Below are positions 23,265 to 37,619 of a DNA stretch of 64,000 nt, piece by piece. Within the stretch, counting starts at the first letter, position 1; every line of letters begins with the position of its first letter. A program made the position numbers and the translations under genes. Location of the stretch: contig JAKGHH010000003.1 of assembly GCA_022828595.1 (NCBI GenBank), positions 15,066,934-15,130,933 on the forward strand, written 5' to 3'. The stretch is from Nelumbo lutea. Taxonomy: Eukaryota; Streptophyta; Magnoliopsida; Proteales; Nelumbonaceae. A model generated the notes under the pieces. That model saw nothing but the letters and a program-made list of their open reading frames with translations. It made no database searches and was not told the DNA's origin.

Positions 23265-24058
23265 TGTTGGGAATTGCGGTCACTAAAACTTGGAGGAGAA
23301 GCTCTAATTTGCCTGTCTTTAGAAACGTTATTTGCCCCCACTTAGTTCTACTGAGTTTGTTGTTGGGTTACAGGCAAATTTGTTCCCAAAATACAAAAGA
23401 GCCTTGGGCGAGAATCTGCAACCATCAAAGTTGAAGAGTCTCCAAAGAAACCTTCTGTGAGGCAGTAGCAAACCGAATTGAGAGAGACAAGAGAGATTTT
23501 CAAAACTTGTGTTGCAATTGCTTGATTCATGCTTCTTAAGTAATTTTCTAAAGAGTCATGGAGCAGAGAAGGTGATGATTCAGAAAAGGCTCATTGAACA
23601 GTCACAATTATTTAAAAAATTGTGACTATTAAAAGATAGTTAACAATTAATGACTATTAACTTTGAATAGTGCTTCTTGATCACACTTGATCGAATTGTG
23701 GCTATTGAAAACATCAACGGTTAGTTTCGCACCAAAAGTCAAAGCTGCCATTCGCGAGTCACGTGAGTGTGAACAAAGTTTGCCTCTAAAGCACTTCATT
23801 GCATCATGCACATGCGTGTGTGCGTATTGCACAATAGCAAGCCTCCATAATCTCCTCTTTATATCTAAAGAGTGTAAATAAGGTCCTATTTAAAAACCCA
23901 AAAGAAAGACTTGTAATTTTCCAATGTGGGACAAGTTAAAAATTGGTTTTAGTAAGTAAAAAAACTATTTTTAAAGACATGTGTACAAGTGTGTTTTTCA
24001 TGTAATTGATCAATCAAAACCCATTGGATTTAATCTCTAATGAGATTAAAGTCCAACA
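23265..24058. mobile_element. Solo LTR (794 bp), separate family
   Basis: Starts TGTTGGGAATTG and ends AGTCCAACA, with inverted TGTTGG...CCAACA termini. GAGGT (23260-23264) and GAGGC (24059-24063) flank it, a 5-bp duplication with one change. It contains CCAATGTGGGACAAG and a TTTATATCT element, features often seen in plant LTRs of the Copia type. With no internal region the superfamily and strand cannot be proven. Confidence 0.7.
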
Positions 24059-25049
24059 GAGGCAAGTAACCTCCAACATCTACATTTTGAATAAAAAAAA
24101 AACTCATTTTTAATCATGTCCTCCACGAGAATGAGACAATTCATGAGTCTCCACATGAAAATTGATATTTTGGTGGGAAGACCCACCTCCCAAATACATT
24201 CGTAGCTTGTACTAATTTGATATTGTTGCTGTGTGATCCAACAAGCTCCCAAACTGAAGAAACTGTAAAATTTTTGTTGGGTCCAAATCAGTCGATCATA
24301 GCCACCTATCTTAACATTGAAATTAAGAGCCAGCGTTTGTATTCTCACTTTTTATATTCAGATTCGTCGAAAAATTCCACCCACCATCATTATTTAGCAC
24401 TTCATATTCAACTTTGAAATCAACAAACTCAAAATTTTGAAATTCATTACCAGAGGTGCACCTCAGAAGACAAGTTTCAATCTCTGATAAAGAAGATAAA
24501 TCTGGAATGCTAAGTTCCCTCAATAATGATGTGATTGGTTGAAGCGGGTTCTATTCCCGTCTAAAGGAAGATCATCACAAAATGGAGACTCTTACTTATA
24601 GGGAATACATCATATTAAATACTTTATCTAAGTCTAGTTATGAAAAAGTGCTAGTTGAGTTAAAGCGTGTTTGTTCTGATTAAACCTCAACAAGTTTCTC
24701 GCTCTAGTTAACCTGTAATTCCCAGTTCCCTTAGTTAGCGAGCCTCTCCGCCTAGAGAGTCTTGTCGTTAAGTCTTTTCAAGGTAATCTAGTGGTTTGAG
24801 AGTTGGCTTGATGGCTTTCAACGGTTCTTCTTGCCACCTAACGAGAGCAAAGTTTTCAAAAAAGGGAAAAAACCCTTGCTTAAAGAAGGTCTTAGCCTTC
24901 TCTTCCTTCATGCTAGTTGCTTCTTATCCCCCTCCTCCTCTTTAGTCTCATAGTTTGTCTCCCTTCGTCTCATCCCTCTTGACTTGCATGAGCATTGGTA
25001 GTACTCATTCATCTATAGATTATTTCCACGTTTAAATGACTAGATTGCG

Positions 25050-28000
25050 GACCTTGAGCAATGCATCAATAGTGCAAAACTAATGAGAGCAAAGGTATAC
25101 ATTTTTTTAGAAGTTCCTTTGAAGACATTGTGCTTTTTTAATGCTCAGAATTGGGTCACCTTCTGCTACGAAGATCTGTCATGGGTTTGTTATCTTTGTG
25201 GTTGATCGGGCCACATGTTTTGACATTTCTTGCAACCTCTACCTTACATGAATGGTTGCTCTATAGACCAGTTTTTCAACCATCATCCCATGAACCTCCC
25301 TAGACCCAGGCTGAGAACTAAACTTAACATGTGATGTAACTGGCGTCACTCACAATTCTAAGACTCTATTCATAACCCTAGTCAAGACCAAGCTAGTTCA
25401 GAAAATACCCTAGCCCATGTCCTTTCCCCCTTACTGCCAGAATTGAAATCTCCTCCCTAGTAGCCGCCTCCTTAGTCAAAGTCTCATCGAAGACCTTTTC
25501 CTTAGCAACTTAGGCCCAAGCCTCCCTGTAGCTTGTCTTTGATTTGAACTCTCCAAGCTTCTCATCTTACATTTGTGGCAAGCAACCCTGAATTAATCTC
25601 CTGTCTAGTCTGAAAGTAAACGATGAAAGACCTAACTTACCAATGTTTGAATGTCCAGAATCCTCCTCTCAACCCCCGATGGATAGGATAGTTGTTATGG
25701 AGTACGCCTACACAGACCCTCTAAAGAAGCCTGATCAAAACTTGCTAAGCATAGTTAGTGAATCCTCAAGTGCTCAGGGAATGCAAAACCCTACTTTAAG
25801 TACTTATTTCTTTATAGAGATTCATTTTTTATCCCTTCGAGTGGTGGTGGTTGGCCCTCAATAGTCCCACTACCGCCAATGTCGATCCTAAGTTAGAACT
25901 GCCGAGGGGCAGCTCATCCTAAGACAATTTAGGGTTTAAGAGTTTTGGTTTAGTGCCATAACTCGAACTTCATATTCTTATCTGAGTAAAAAATTCCTAA
26001 TGATAAAATGGACAAACTAGTCTCTAACGTGAGTTATTCTAACACATATTTCATTCCCTTGAAATGATAGCAAGAGGGATAGCGGCCTTCCAGAAAGCCG
26101 ATTTGCAAGTGTCTCTTTTGTGGTAAGTATGAGGTATATTTTCTTGAAAGTTGTTTATGTTCATCATCCAAATTAGTGGGTGGTTGGTTTTATATATGGA
26201 TGTTTAATCAATGCACAAAGAAATCGATTTTGGGCCAATCTAAAAGCTTGGTTGGAAACCATTGATTTTCTGTTTTTACTTATTGGTGACTTTAAGGAAG
26301 TTGCTGTGGGGATCCAGGATCCCAGCTCATCCCACTCTCCTATCTAGCTGATTTCCAAGCAACATAGAAACTTGATTGTCGACCTCAATTTGTTAGAGCT
26401 CGATATTAAAAGGTGGAGGTATTACTTGGTCGAATAAGAGGAAATATGGTCCCTCTCTGGTTCACACTTTGGATAAAGCCCTTACCTCTCCCTTATGGCT
26501 CTCCCATTGTCCCATTGCCTCTCTATCCTTAGCTCCCCGGTGGGGCATAGATCACCACCCTCCGCTCCTAGAGACCAATCCGCCTAAACAATTCCTCTCC
26601 AAGTCCTTCCATTTTTTTCTTGAGATGTGGTTAGCCAAGCAGTCTTGTAAGACAATAATTGAGGAAGGGTGGAATTTTGGTATAAATGGCCACATGGCCT
26701 ATAAAATAGCCCTTTGCCTGGATCGTACTAAAATATGCCTAACAAATTGGAACAAACGAGAATTTAAGAACCCCCTCACCCAACTCAAGGACCTAGAACA
26801 TCAGATAATTCAGTTGGAATAGGTGTCCCATGGAGACAATGAGAGAATCCAAGAAGTGTAAACAGTTTGAGGTCTTTCTTAACAAGTTGAGAGCTTTTAG
26901 AGGGAAAAATCTAGACAATTATGGTTCCAACTTAGGGATAGGAACACCAATTATTTTTCACAAAAGTACCATGTTTAGACAAAAGAGAACCTCAATTGAT
27001 GTTATAAAAGATGCCCAAGGAAACTAGGTGCCAGACTATAAAGACATGGCTCAGGTGTTAATCTCTTACTTTGTTGACATGCTTATTGCCAAAAATACTA
27101 GGGACCTGAACTTCCTAACTTCCCTATTTCCCTATAATAAATGAGGAAGATAACCACCAACTACTAGTTGTCCCTATAGAGGAGGAAGTTAAGCAGACCC
27201 TATGGAGTATAGATAGTCTGAAATCTCCAGGTCTAGATGGAATGTCTGCTCTGGTTTTAAGAATGTTGGGATCTAATGGGAAATGATATTGTTTGTTTAC
27301 TTAGGAGTTTCTTTTTAGAATAAGAAAATCTTAAGGAGACTTAACCACACAATTTTCTGATTGATCCCTAAAACAGTAGATTGTACAAAAGTCCAAGATT
27401 TTAGGCCAATTAGTCTATGCAATGTGCTTTATAAAGTTCTAGCTAACTGTCATCATCCATTACTAGATAAGTGTGTTGGTCCCACCCAAGTTACTTTCAT
27501 GTCGGAAAGGCAAATGTTTGATAATGTCATAATCACCCATGAAGTGTTCCATAAAATTGGACATGGTTAAAGCCTATAGTATGCTAGAATGGGCTTTCCT
27601 TTAGAAAGTTTTGAGCACCCTAGTATTCTCATTTGAGTTTTGCCAACTGATTCAGGAATGTGTTTCTTCCGTTTCTTTTTCTATCCTAATAAATGGTACT
27701 TCGAAGGGCCACTTCTCACCCTCTTGAGGTTTAAGGCAAGGGGAACCCCTATCACCTTACATCTTCATCATAACCATGGAAGGTTTGTCCCGTATATTAC
27801 TTCAAGCTGTAGTTGATAACAAAATCCAATGCATCAAAATTTCCCCATCTGCCCTTTTCATCCCCCATTTGTTATTTGCATATGATGTTATGTTCTTTGT
27901 TTGAGCGCATAGAGATGAGCTAGACAATTTGAAGTCCATTCTCTACCAATTCTAAGAGGCTTCGGGCCAATTAATTAAATTTGATGAATCTAGGATTTTC

Positions 28001-29745
28001 TTCAGTAAAGACATTCACCCTAGATTTCAAAGAATGATCAGGAGCCAGTTGCAGATAAAACCTATCGATCCACGGTCCAAATATCTTGGGCTCCCTCTCC
28101 TTTGGACCCACAATAAAAATAATGATTTGTCTTATGTTTTCAAAATTATAAAGGTCACATTAAATCAATGGAAAGCCTTTGCTCTTAGTTAAGCTGGGAA
28201 AATGGTCATAATCCATGTCATTTTATAGTCTATCCCTATTCATTCCCTGAATGTAGTGCAATTCCAAAAAAACCATTTCAAAGATAAAGAAAAAAATGAG
28301 AGATTTTTAGTGTGCCAAGTGCAAAGCCAATCCCCATCCTTTTCATTGCATGTCATGTTGGCTTTTTCCTTATACTGAGAATAAATAGTTCTATTTTTTT
28401 TGAAACCTCTGGCCCCAAAGCTCTAAGATTTTAGGCTAGAGGTGGGTTTTTTGGTTAACTTCAACTCGAAAGTAGAGATCAATAGTGCCCCTTGGATTTT
28501 GAAAAATAGTAGATTTAACTAGATCCCTCAACCTCTTCCTTCTACTCTCTCTCTCGCATGCCCCCATAGCCTCCCTAACAAGGGAGGGAAACTAGAACCA
28601 GTAGCTCATCAAAAAGTCTTTTACCTCAAGCAATGGTATAGGACATCTTGGACACACCCATTTTCCCTAAGGAGAATGAGGACAAATGGAGTTGGACTCT
28701 TCATAAATTAGGTAGATTCTTTGCCAAGCAAGTTTATGTCCAAACCCAACAAGCTCAACTCCCTAAGATCACTGATTCTCAATGACGGTGTTTTTAATTT
28801 ATTTAGAAACTCCCAATCCCTCTGATGTTCCATCGTTTTATTTGGAGAGTAATAAATAACTACATTCCTGATAAGCAAAATCTTTTCTCAAATCCTCAAG
28901 ACTAGGAATGGGGCCTTTGTAATCGAAATATGGAATCAATTAGACATTTGTTTCTTGAGTGTCCATTTGTTCAAGCCCTCCTGTTTTCAGCTCATTGGAA
29001 CATTAACCTCCAGTCAATTTTCTAGGATTCTTGGCTTAATTGTTTGTGTTAGCTATTAGATTCTTTGCTTGATAGAATTCTAGCTTAGGAAGTGGTTAGT
29101 TGGTATGCAGTTGGTCTGTATTACATTTGGTTTGCTAGAAATGAAAAATGTTTTAGGGGTAATTAGATTCCTATCTATGTTATGCTGGCAAAAGTTAACA
29201 ATATTTTCCAAGCCTCTTGGTCCTCTCATTTCGAAGTCTCCTCCAATAGCTTAGAGATAAGGAATCATCAGAGCTAGCAGAAATTTGTGTTTTAGGCCAA
29301 ATCAAATACTAATATCATTTTGTTTGCTGATGGAGGCAGCTTTTCTACTAATAAGCGATCTTTTGAAGTAATTTGTCTATCTAATAACTTGTTGTGTCTT
29401 GGTAGTCTAGGGGATAGAACAAAGAACCTGAATAGTTGAAGAAGTGGAGCTGAAAACCATTTTGTAAGGAGTCTTATTGGCAAGAAGGCTATCAGAAGGC
29501 CATCTGGTGATCGGCTTGGATTCTCTGACAGTTTTAAAAGCTCTAAAAAAGAAAGCTTCTCTCCCCTGGTCTTGTTGTTGGCTTCTTCTGAAGATCCAGG
29601 GTCTTTTAAAGCAATTTCACTCGACTGTTTTTTGTTTTGTTAATAGAGCTTTGAATATCTTAGCCCATCTAGTAGCACAAAGGGCTAAGATGTAAAGGAC
29701 ATTATTGATATTTTGTTATTATAATATAATTTATTTACCTATGAA
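25050..29745 (+). pseudogene. Degenerate L1-type LINE, nearly full length
   Basis: Order of recognisable parts on the + strand: ORF1-type zinc knuckle (YEDLSWVCYLCG...GHMF, about 25180); endonuclease pieces (GDFKEV about 26290; THTLDKAL-like about 26463 and DHHPPLLETN about 26550); reverse transcriptase (FRPISLCNVLYKVLAN about 27400; MSERQMFDNVIITHE about 27500; LLFAYDVMFF about 27870; KYLGLPLLW about 28075); zinc-binding region (WRVINNYIPD, about 28840; RHLFLECPF about 28940); RNase H (ADGGSFSTNK about 29325, then DSLTVLKALKKK about 29515 and FVNRALNILAHLVAQRA, to 29695). Many stops and frameshifts. The catalytic FADD motif reads FAYD. The 5' end is not defined. Confidence 0.88.
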
Positions 29746-29849
29746 AAAACCACATTTCCATTACCAATAAGTCATTTATCATTCAGGAGTGCAATTTCTT
29801 TTACATGAAGCAATTCCTTCCAATATCAAGAAGAGTTTAAACTAAGGAT

Positions 29850-30475
29850 TGTAGAAGCCAACGAGTTGGATCTAAGGTACCTTGAGGTTATGAAATGAGC
29901 CCATAGACTCTTGTTCTCAAATCATTTTGAAGCAAGCCTTTAATCTAAAAGCAATGCCATTTCAAATAGATAGCAAAGTCCCAAACCACCCTCCTCATAG
30001 GGTTTGTAAATCATGTCCCAACTCCTCCATTTATGTGTTGGCCCAAACTCTTAGGAATCACAAAAGAATTGTGCAAGCAATTTATGAGTATGAAGAATGA
30101 CAACATTTGGACTTGCTACTGAACTTAATATATGAATGGACATGCTAGAGCAAAACGAATTTGCCCCTAGAAGAAAAGAGATTAGCTTTCCATCCTTCAA
30201 ATTCTTTTTTGAAATTTATTAGTGAGAAAATCAAAGTCTCTAGTTCTTGGGTATTTTTGCCAATGGTAACACCAAGATAAATGAAAGGGAAGTTATTTTT
30301 AGAGAAACTGGTGACTCCTACAATCATCTCAATCCTTTGAAAGGATTCTCTCTCAAACACCATGAAACAAAATTTTTGTTTGTTAAACTTTTTCGTAGGC
30401 TATTAGAAATTCCATCAAGAATTTTAGGCTTCTTTTTAAGCCTCTAGCAAACATTATAATGTCATCCAATGTTTT
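29850..30475 (-). pseudogene. LINE reverse transcriptase fragment
   Basis: On the - strand, DDIIMFARG (about 30450-30475) is followed by FPFIYLGVTIGKN and EGWKANLFSSRGKFVLL (about 30145-30290), then GGWFGTLLSI-like sequence near 29990. These are the aspartate box, the YLGVPIG box and the region after it in plant LINE reverse transcriptase. Endonuclease, fingers and RNase H are not seen; several stops. It lies tail to tail with the + strand LINE that ends near 29745. Confidence 0.78.
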
Positions 30476-31123
30476 AAAACATAGGCGTGATGCATGGTGT
30501 TCCACTACCTAGTAGCGTAAGGCGTAGTTTAGAACGTATGAGGCATAAGCCTCTTGAATAAGAGAAGGGGGATGAGGAGGAAGAAGAGGAAGGAAGATCT
30601 CGTTTTTCTTTATCTTTAACAAAAATATTTTATATTAAAAAGAATGAAGATGTGTAACACTAGTTGAAAAGGGGGTGTCATGTTTCAAGAAAATGGCAAC
30701 AATTCCAAATACCTGCTAAACATGGATTTGGTTCATATACTCTAGAAGATCACATGTTACTCAACACAAGATGGACTGGTAGTTGGTAGCACAACATAAG
30801 AATATGGATGAGGTGGACATGTATAGATAATCGTTAGGCTGTTCAAGCTCGGACCCTCAAGAAGAACAAAAAGGATTTTTTGATTTAAGTATGAAACCAT
30901 CCAAACAAGCCCCCACCTCCTTGCCCCCAAGCCATGTTAGGGGTCTAAATGGATCAAATCATGATCCAATCCAATTCAATCCGAAGTTTGATCCTATTTT
31001 GTTGGATTCGAGTATCCCCTACTTTAGATCTTCAAATCGAAGAATAGGATCCGCTCAGAATTCAAATCGAATTCAAATCACCCCTATACGATTCGATATA
31101 TATGTTATTTATTTATATAAATA

Positions 31124-31163
<40 letters not shown>

Positions 31164-31580
31164 GATATTTGTATTTTTCATTTTATTTATTTAAATTGTT
31201 ATCTTTTATTTTTCGTCTAATAATCTATTAATTCTTTAAAAAATATTAAATCAGATCGGATTTGATTTGAATATCCAATTTGCTTGTCGAATTCATTCAA
31301 ATAAAAGCTTGTGAGATCTGATGGGATGTTTGGACCGGATTCAAATAAAAGTTTAAAGATGCAATTATTAAAGGAAACCTTTTAAAAGGCGGCTTCTTTC
31401 CCGCTCTCATATTCGAATTTCAATTCCACATGCAGGCTCACAGCTACAAGAGAGAGAATGCTAACGGTCACGGCCATCCAACTGGAGCCCACCACCAAAA
31501 TAGTTCAAATTTCAAAATCTATGAGTCCCGGTAACAGCGTTTGTCCGTTTGAACGTTTAAACGTCCTCTTCTCCGACTTC
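30476..31580. other. Upstream region of the tubulin gene
   Basis: Contains repeat words of the GATCCAATCCAATTC type at about 30955-31080 with a CA/TA microsatellite at about 31128-31161 and the reverse of the words near 31310-31345, so probably a decayed MITE related to those at 38755 and 47617. The last 200 bases are presumably promoter; I recognise no specific element except the TATA box listed separately. Confidence 0.5.
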
Positions 31581-31585
31581 CTACG

Positions 31586-31597
31586 TATATATAAAAA
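31586..31597 (+). promoter_or_regulatory. TATA box of the alpha-tubulin gene
   Basis: TATATATAAAAA-type sequence about 215 bases before the start codon, followed by a pyrimidine-rich stretch (about 31610-31680) common in plant 5' leaders. The transcription start is likely near 31620, leaving a leader of about 190 bases. Confidence 0.65.
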
Positions 31598-31807
31598 CTC
31601 CTTCGTCTCCACCGTTCTTTCTATTTGTTTTCTCTTTGCCAAGTTGCTATACCATCATCTTCTCTCTCTCCGAGGGTCCGAGTCCAAGGCGTCTTCGTAT
31701 ACGTCGTTGGCTCTTTGAGCGCTGTTCGCCTCTCTCACTCTCTATTTTTCCAGACAAGACTTTTAAAAGACTCAAGAGCAACTCAGCAACATCAACAGAG
31801 CAGGAAA

Positions 31808-33480
<1,673 letters not shown>

Positions 33481-34057
33481 ATAAATATGCTCGAGTGATT
33501 CTCTAACAATTGGAGAGAATGTAGGTAATTTTAGAAAAAGTTAGATGGATTCTCTGTATTTGGAACTAGCCACTTACTATTAGTTGACTGTGCTGAGGTT
33601 CCTGCTTTTATTTTGATTCATCAATCAGAGTTTCCGCTTTTTCAAAATTTGTGTTGTGTATTGTATAGCTATTTCTTGCGTTCACTAGTCAGAATTTACT
33701 CAAAGTTGACATGCCAGATGCCACTACCACCGGCAACGTGTGGAGAATGTAGAAACACAAACATCTCTTTTCTCGTTGTAGCTTGGTGATCATAAGATCA
33801 TTTCAGCCCGGCCCGGCTCGGAAATTCAGGACTTGGGACAGGGTTTTCTGTTCAGGCCCGGGCCCACATTAGTATTGCCCTTATCATCATAAGTGCAGAG
33901 CCCAGCCCGGCCCAGCTCATGATCACTCCTAGTTGTGGCTGTCTCTGGCTGCGAACTCAGGTTATTGTTCATGTGAATGTGATCGAATTGTATCATGTTT
34001 CACGGCTCCTGTCCAAAATCAGATATCGTAAAAACTCCTTGTATCATCTTAATTTTC
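33481..34057 (+). other. 3' flank of tubulin gene and intergenic DNA
   Basis: The stop codon is followed by an AT-rich 3' untranslated stretch with AATAAA-like words (TAAATAAAT at the stop itself). I cannot fix the cleavage site. A GC-rich patch with CAGCCCGGCCCGGCTC words at about 33805-33925 looks like a fragment of a hAT-type MITE. Confidence 0.45.
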
Positions 34058-34575
34058 TGATTAGTATGCTGTATTTTGGGTCTAGTGTCACATTGGTCTC
34101 CAAACTTTAAAATACCACAATTCGGTATCTAAACTTTCAAAACGTGACTATCCAGTACTTGCTGTTAATTAGCTCTTAAGCATTTTTTTGAAAAGAAATA
34201 AATACCTTTCGAGTATAAATCTAATTTTCTTTATAAATCCCTTTCCCTCTAATTTGCCATTCAAGGATAATTTGTAAAATAAAACATTACCGACATGGTG
34301 AGTTTTAGGCATTTTGAAAATTTGTAGTGAGTTTAAGGGAAATGTTGAAAACTGAAGATGAATTTTAGACAAATTTCCCTAAAGAAAATTAAATGACACT
34401 TGAAGGACATTTGTATCTTTTTCAAATTCACTTAGTGACAGGTTAACTGTTGATTAATTTAATGTATTAGATTGTTACATTTTAAAAGTTCAGATACCGA
34501 ATTATTGCATTTTAAAATTTAGAGACCAAAATAGCAATTGGCACAAAATATAGGGTATTAATAGGGAATTTTTCC
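34058..34575. mobile_element. MITE family M1, copy 2
   Basis: Left arm includes TTTTGGGTCTAGTGTCACAT then TGGTCTCCAAACTTTAAAAT and CCAGTACTTGCTGTTAA. The right end (about 34400-34560) gives the same in reverse: ATTTTAAAATTTAGAGACCA then AAATAGCAATTGGCACAAAA. Arms of well over 100 bases, no coding frame. Related copies at 11579 and 46542. Confidence 0.75.
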
Positions 34576-34925
34576 CTTCTTTTTAATCCACCTCATCAAA
34601 AACACCAATCTGCCATAACTGGGTCCAGTTATCAAAAGCCACCGATCTTTATTTTAACTGTCTCTGGATTATATAATTAATGGTTCGAACTACGAAGAAT
34701 ATGTAAGATGGGTTTAGGGCTATACAGTCAGCTTGCTTTTGTTTTATTTATTAATTTGTTATTTTTGGAAAAACTCAATAAAACATTTCCTTTAGGATCT
34801 TGTAAATTCCATAGGATCTTATTAGGTCAAGCCTAATAAACTTGATTCAAATAAAATTGTGGTTGGTTCTGCGTGAAGTATTTGGAACCATAGAGGCATC
34901 CAGGTCTTTGTTTCGTTACCATTTA

Positions 34926-35047
34926 CACTGTTTGGTTTGAAGGAAAAAGTAGGGAAAAGAAAGAAAAGCTAGAGAAATCTTTACAAATCATATATAAGTT
35001 TTCCTACCTTTCCTTTCCCTACCTTTTCCTCCAAACCAAACATAGCT
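34926..35047. mobile_element. Tourist-like MITE T2 (122 bp)
   Basis: A near-perfect hairpin: CTGTTTGGTTTGAAGGAAAA at the left, TTTTCCTCCAAACCAAACAT at the right. TTA flanks both ends (34923-34925, 35048-35050). A related but more diverged copy is at 39380-39484. Confidence 0.78.
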
Positions 35048-35050
35048 TTA

Positions 35051-36479
35051 AGGATTAGGTCTACCCACGAACGCATTGAGAAGTCTAATAATTATAATAT
35101 TTCCACCATGATGAGAATCTTCACACAACAAAATAAGATCCTCAAGTGGTTAGGAGATTGGTTTCCGCAAGGAAACAAGCAGAGGGATTAGTGGTGCGAC
35201 TTGGGTGGGGTTGATTTTGGTTTTGGACAACCAGGCTAAATTCTTAGACTTGAACCTTCACTTGGGGTTCTCCCAACTTGGGCTCAAAGCTCTATTTTAC
35301 CACACCAAACCTAGACCAAGCTTAGCCCAATATAACTGGAGCGTGGCCTAACCGTTTGCGGGATATATTGGGCTTGATTGGGCCTAGTCTGATAGAAAAG
35401 TCGTACTCATTCTTACACTTGTATTTCGCATTTGGGCTTTGTAGTCCATTTTATAAACAAAATTTGTATTTGTATGTGATAATGTAAAAATATCTTATAC
35501 ATACACAAACATGAAAAATATAATGCGCATATACACAATTGATGGGAACCTGAGTTACATTTGGGGACGTGCTACCCTCAGAGCTGTAGAGTCCCTGGTT
35601 CCTCTTTACCTAAAAAGTGGGTCCTGCCATGCTCAGGTTGGATTGAGCTGAGTTCGGTTTGGATTCAGTGGGCTTTTGGATCTTAATTCAAGTCCTGATC
35701 CAATATATAAAAGCTTAAAATTCAATCGCGACTCGAGCATAAAAGCTTAGGGGCCTTAGTAGAAAATATTGAACTTCCATTATAAACAAAAAGCCACCAA
35801 AATGTTGGATTTTATTTTTGATGGACCAAAGTGTTGGATTTGTAATTCAATGGAATAGGTTGCCTGTATTCGTTCAGAAGAGTGCTCTATCTCTTCTTCC
35901 TCATAACACGGATACTCTGGATTATTTCCAAGTTTATCAGCTCCACTAATTTTTGTTTACCTGTTACTAGTTCTTTTGATCAGGGATAAATTTAGGTTTA
36001 ATTTGGAGAAAAACTCTCATCTCATGGGAGTCAGGATAAATGAACGGATTAAAAAAACGCTGGGTACCAATTAGAGGCTTGCTAACGTCATCCTTTTGTT
36101 TTGTAAGTAAGCACCCTCAACTTCATAATCAGCATATTTCGCCTAGGAAAAAAAAAAAAACTTTCTTAACCCGGTCACTATATTGACTGACCTGCCTTTG
36201 TCTGGCATGTGGATGGATCCTTTGTCCGATCCAGACCATCCATTTATACAAACACCTACTGGATTCCATAGTCAATATCACCCATTACCCAACCCAACGT
36301 GTATGCAACTATTCAAAATCGAAATTCTACCCAATTGAGAATAGCAGCCATTACATAGTTCAAATTTTCAATGTAAGAGTAGACTTACGAAAGAAGGACC
36401 ACTTTGAAAAATATGTAAAAATCACTACTTTCTAAATTGCTATTGCTAAACAAATTGAGTTGAAATTCAGTATAACCAG

Positions 36480-36513
<34 letters not shown>

Positions 36514-37533
36514 TCATCACTTACTGTATCAAAATTATATATCATCAGTGATTACATACGCATGAGTGCATTGATCTGTCACAATTGCATGATTATTGTT
36601 GAATGGAGGCCCAGTTTAAGTGGTAAAGCTCAAACTGACGTTGTCCAGGTTGAGTCCACGTGCTTTTTTTTTTCGGTGTAGTAAATATAAAAGAAAATGA
36701 AATTGTGAAAGTGATTAGGCAGTCCTATCAATGTTCTATGTCAAAGCTTTGTTTCTTTACTAATTGTTTAAACTTTAAACTAATGAACAAGTAGTAAACG
36801 TCATTAGGTGGGGAGGAGTCTTGATCTTCTCTTCACAAGAACTCTGTCCCACTTCTACCCGCATAACTATTATGCACAAAGAGATGTTCCAATATGCACC
36901 GGATAATGTCCGGATAATGTGTTGTGGATAGACATGAATAAAGTTCCGGTGAACAGGAGATTCGAAATCCGTAGAAGCAGCATTTAGGAAATTGAATTTG
37001 ACACGGAACACAATATTAATTCCCTGATAGATAAGGTTAGGGTTATAGGGCTGTGTATATATTGACAACCCGTCTCGTCATTGCACACGTGAAGTCATTA
37101 AGTAGTCTAGTCATCACTCACCCATTAACCATTTGCCCACGCGAGACAAGGTGGGATAAGTTACTTGGTGTCTAGTCATCAGTCATCACCCATCCAGCTT
37201 CTCTGGCAGATTAGAATTGAGAGATGGTGGGGGTAGGTGACTATGTGCCCATGCTTACGTGCGCCTCTATGTGTTTTACTTTTCTTTATTTTTAATGTGT
37301 GGTGTCGTGTATGTGTAACTAAATTGGTGTTGGGCCTGTTGGCTTCTCTCCCCCATCATCCATGTGGACTTGTGGTGTAACCAATAATATCCCTTTTTCA
37401 TTATTATTAGATAGAAAAGCAGTGATCAGCATCATGTCTTAAAAGTATTTGTAAGGTAAACCTCTTCGTAATATAGAAGAAGAGACTTAAACTCAACTCA
37501 ACGACATCATCCATCATGGCATAAAAGTGAGCA
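35051..37533. other. Intergenic, no gene seen
   Basis: Includes a (TA)n run at about 36480-36511, an A run near 36150, and a patch at about 35190-35350 with CCAAGCTTAGCCC-type words like those in the hAT MITE at 7804. No coding signal. Confidence 0.5.
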
Positions 37534-37619
37534 TCATGCATGTGTGGTGTTGGCTATTCATGCGATACATTAAAAATCATGCATGTGTGGTGTTGGCTAT
37601 TCATGCGATACATTAAAAA
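37534..37619. repeat. Perfect 43-bp tandem duplication
   Basis: The unit starting TCATGCATGTGTGGTGTTGG occurs twice back to back at 37534 and 37577 with no difference that I can see. A recent duplication, or an assembly artefact. Confidence 0.95.

Larger units (their letters stand above)
22430..24530 (-). pseudogene. LINE 3' remnant, invaded by a MITE and a solo LTR
   Basis: Read on the - strand from the right: a zinc-binding region of the plant LINE type (DRLIW, then IWEVGLPTKISIFMWRL and CRCW, about 24400-24060); a solo LTR (23265-24058); then the continuation ILWEIWLERRRKVYEG (about 23140); a 109-bp MITE (22832-22940); then RNase H sequence GSIGACKGNPGLGGGGGVIR (about 22800), and its end, HHAYGEANRSANSLANLG (about 22520). 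The order is that of plant L1 LINE ORF2 and the parts join well once the two insertions are ignored, but stops and shifts remain throughout. The endonuclease and reverse transcriptase are not present. Confidence 0.82.
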
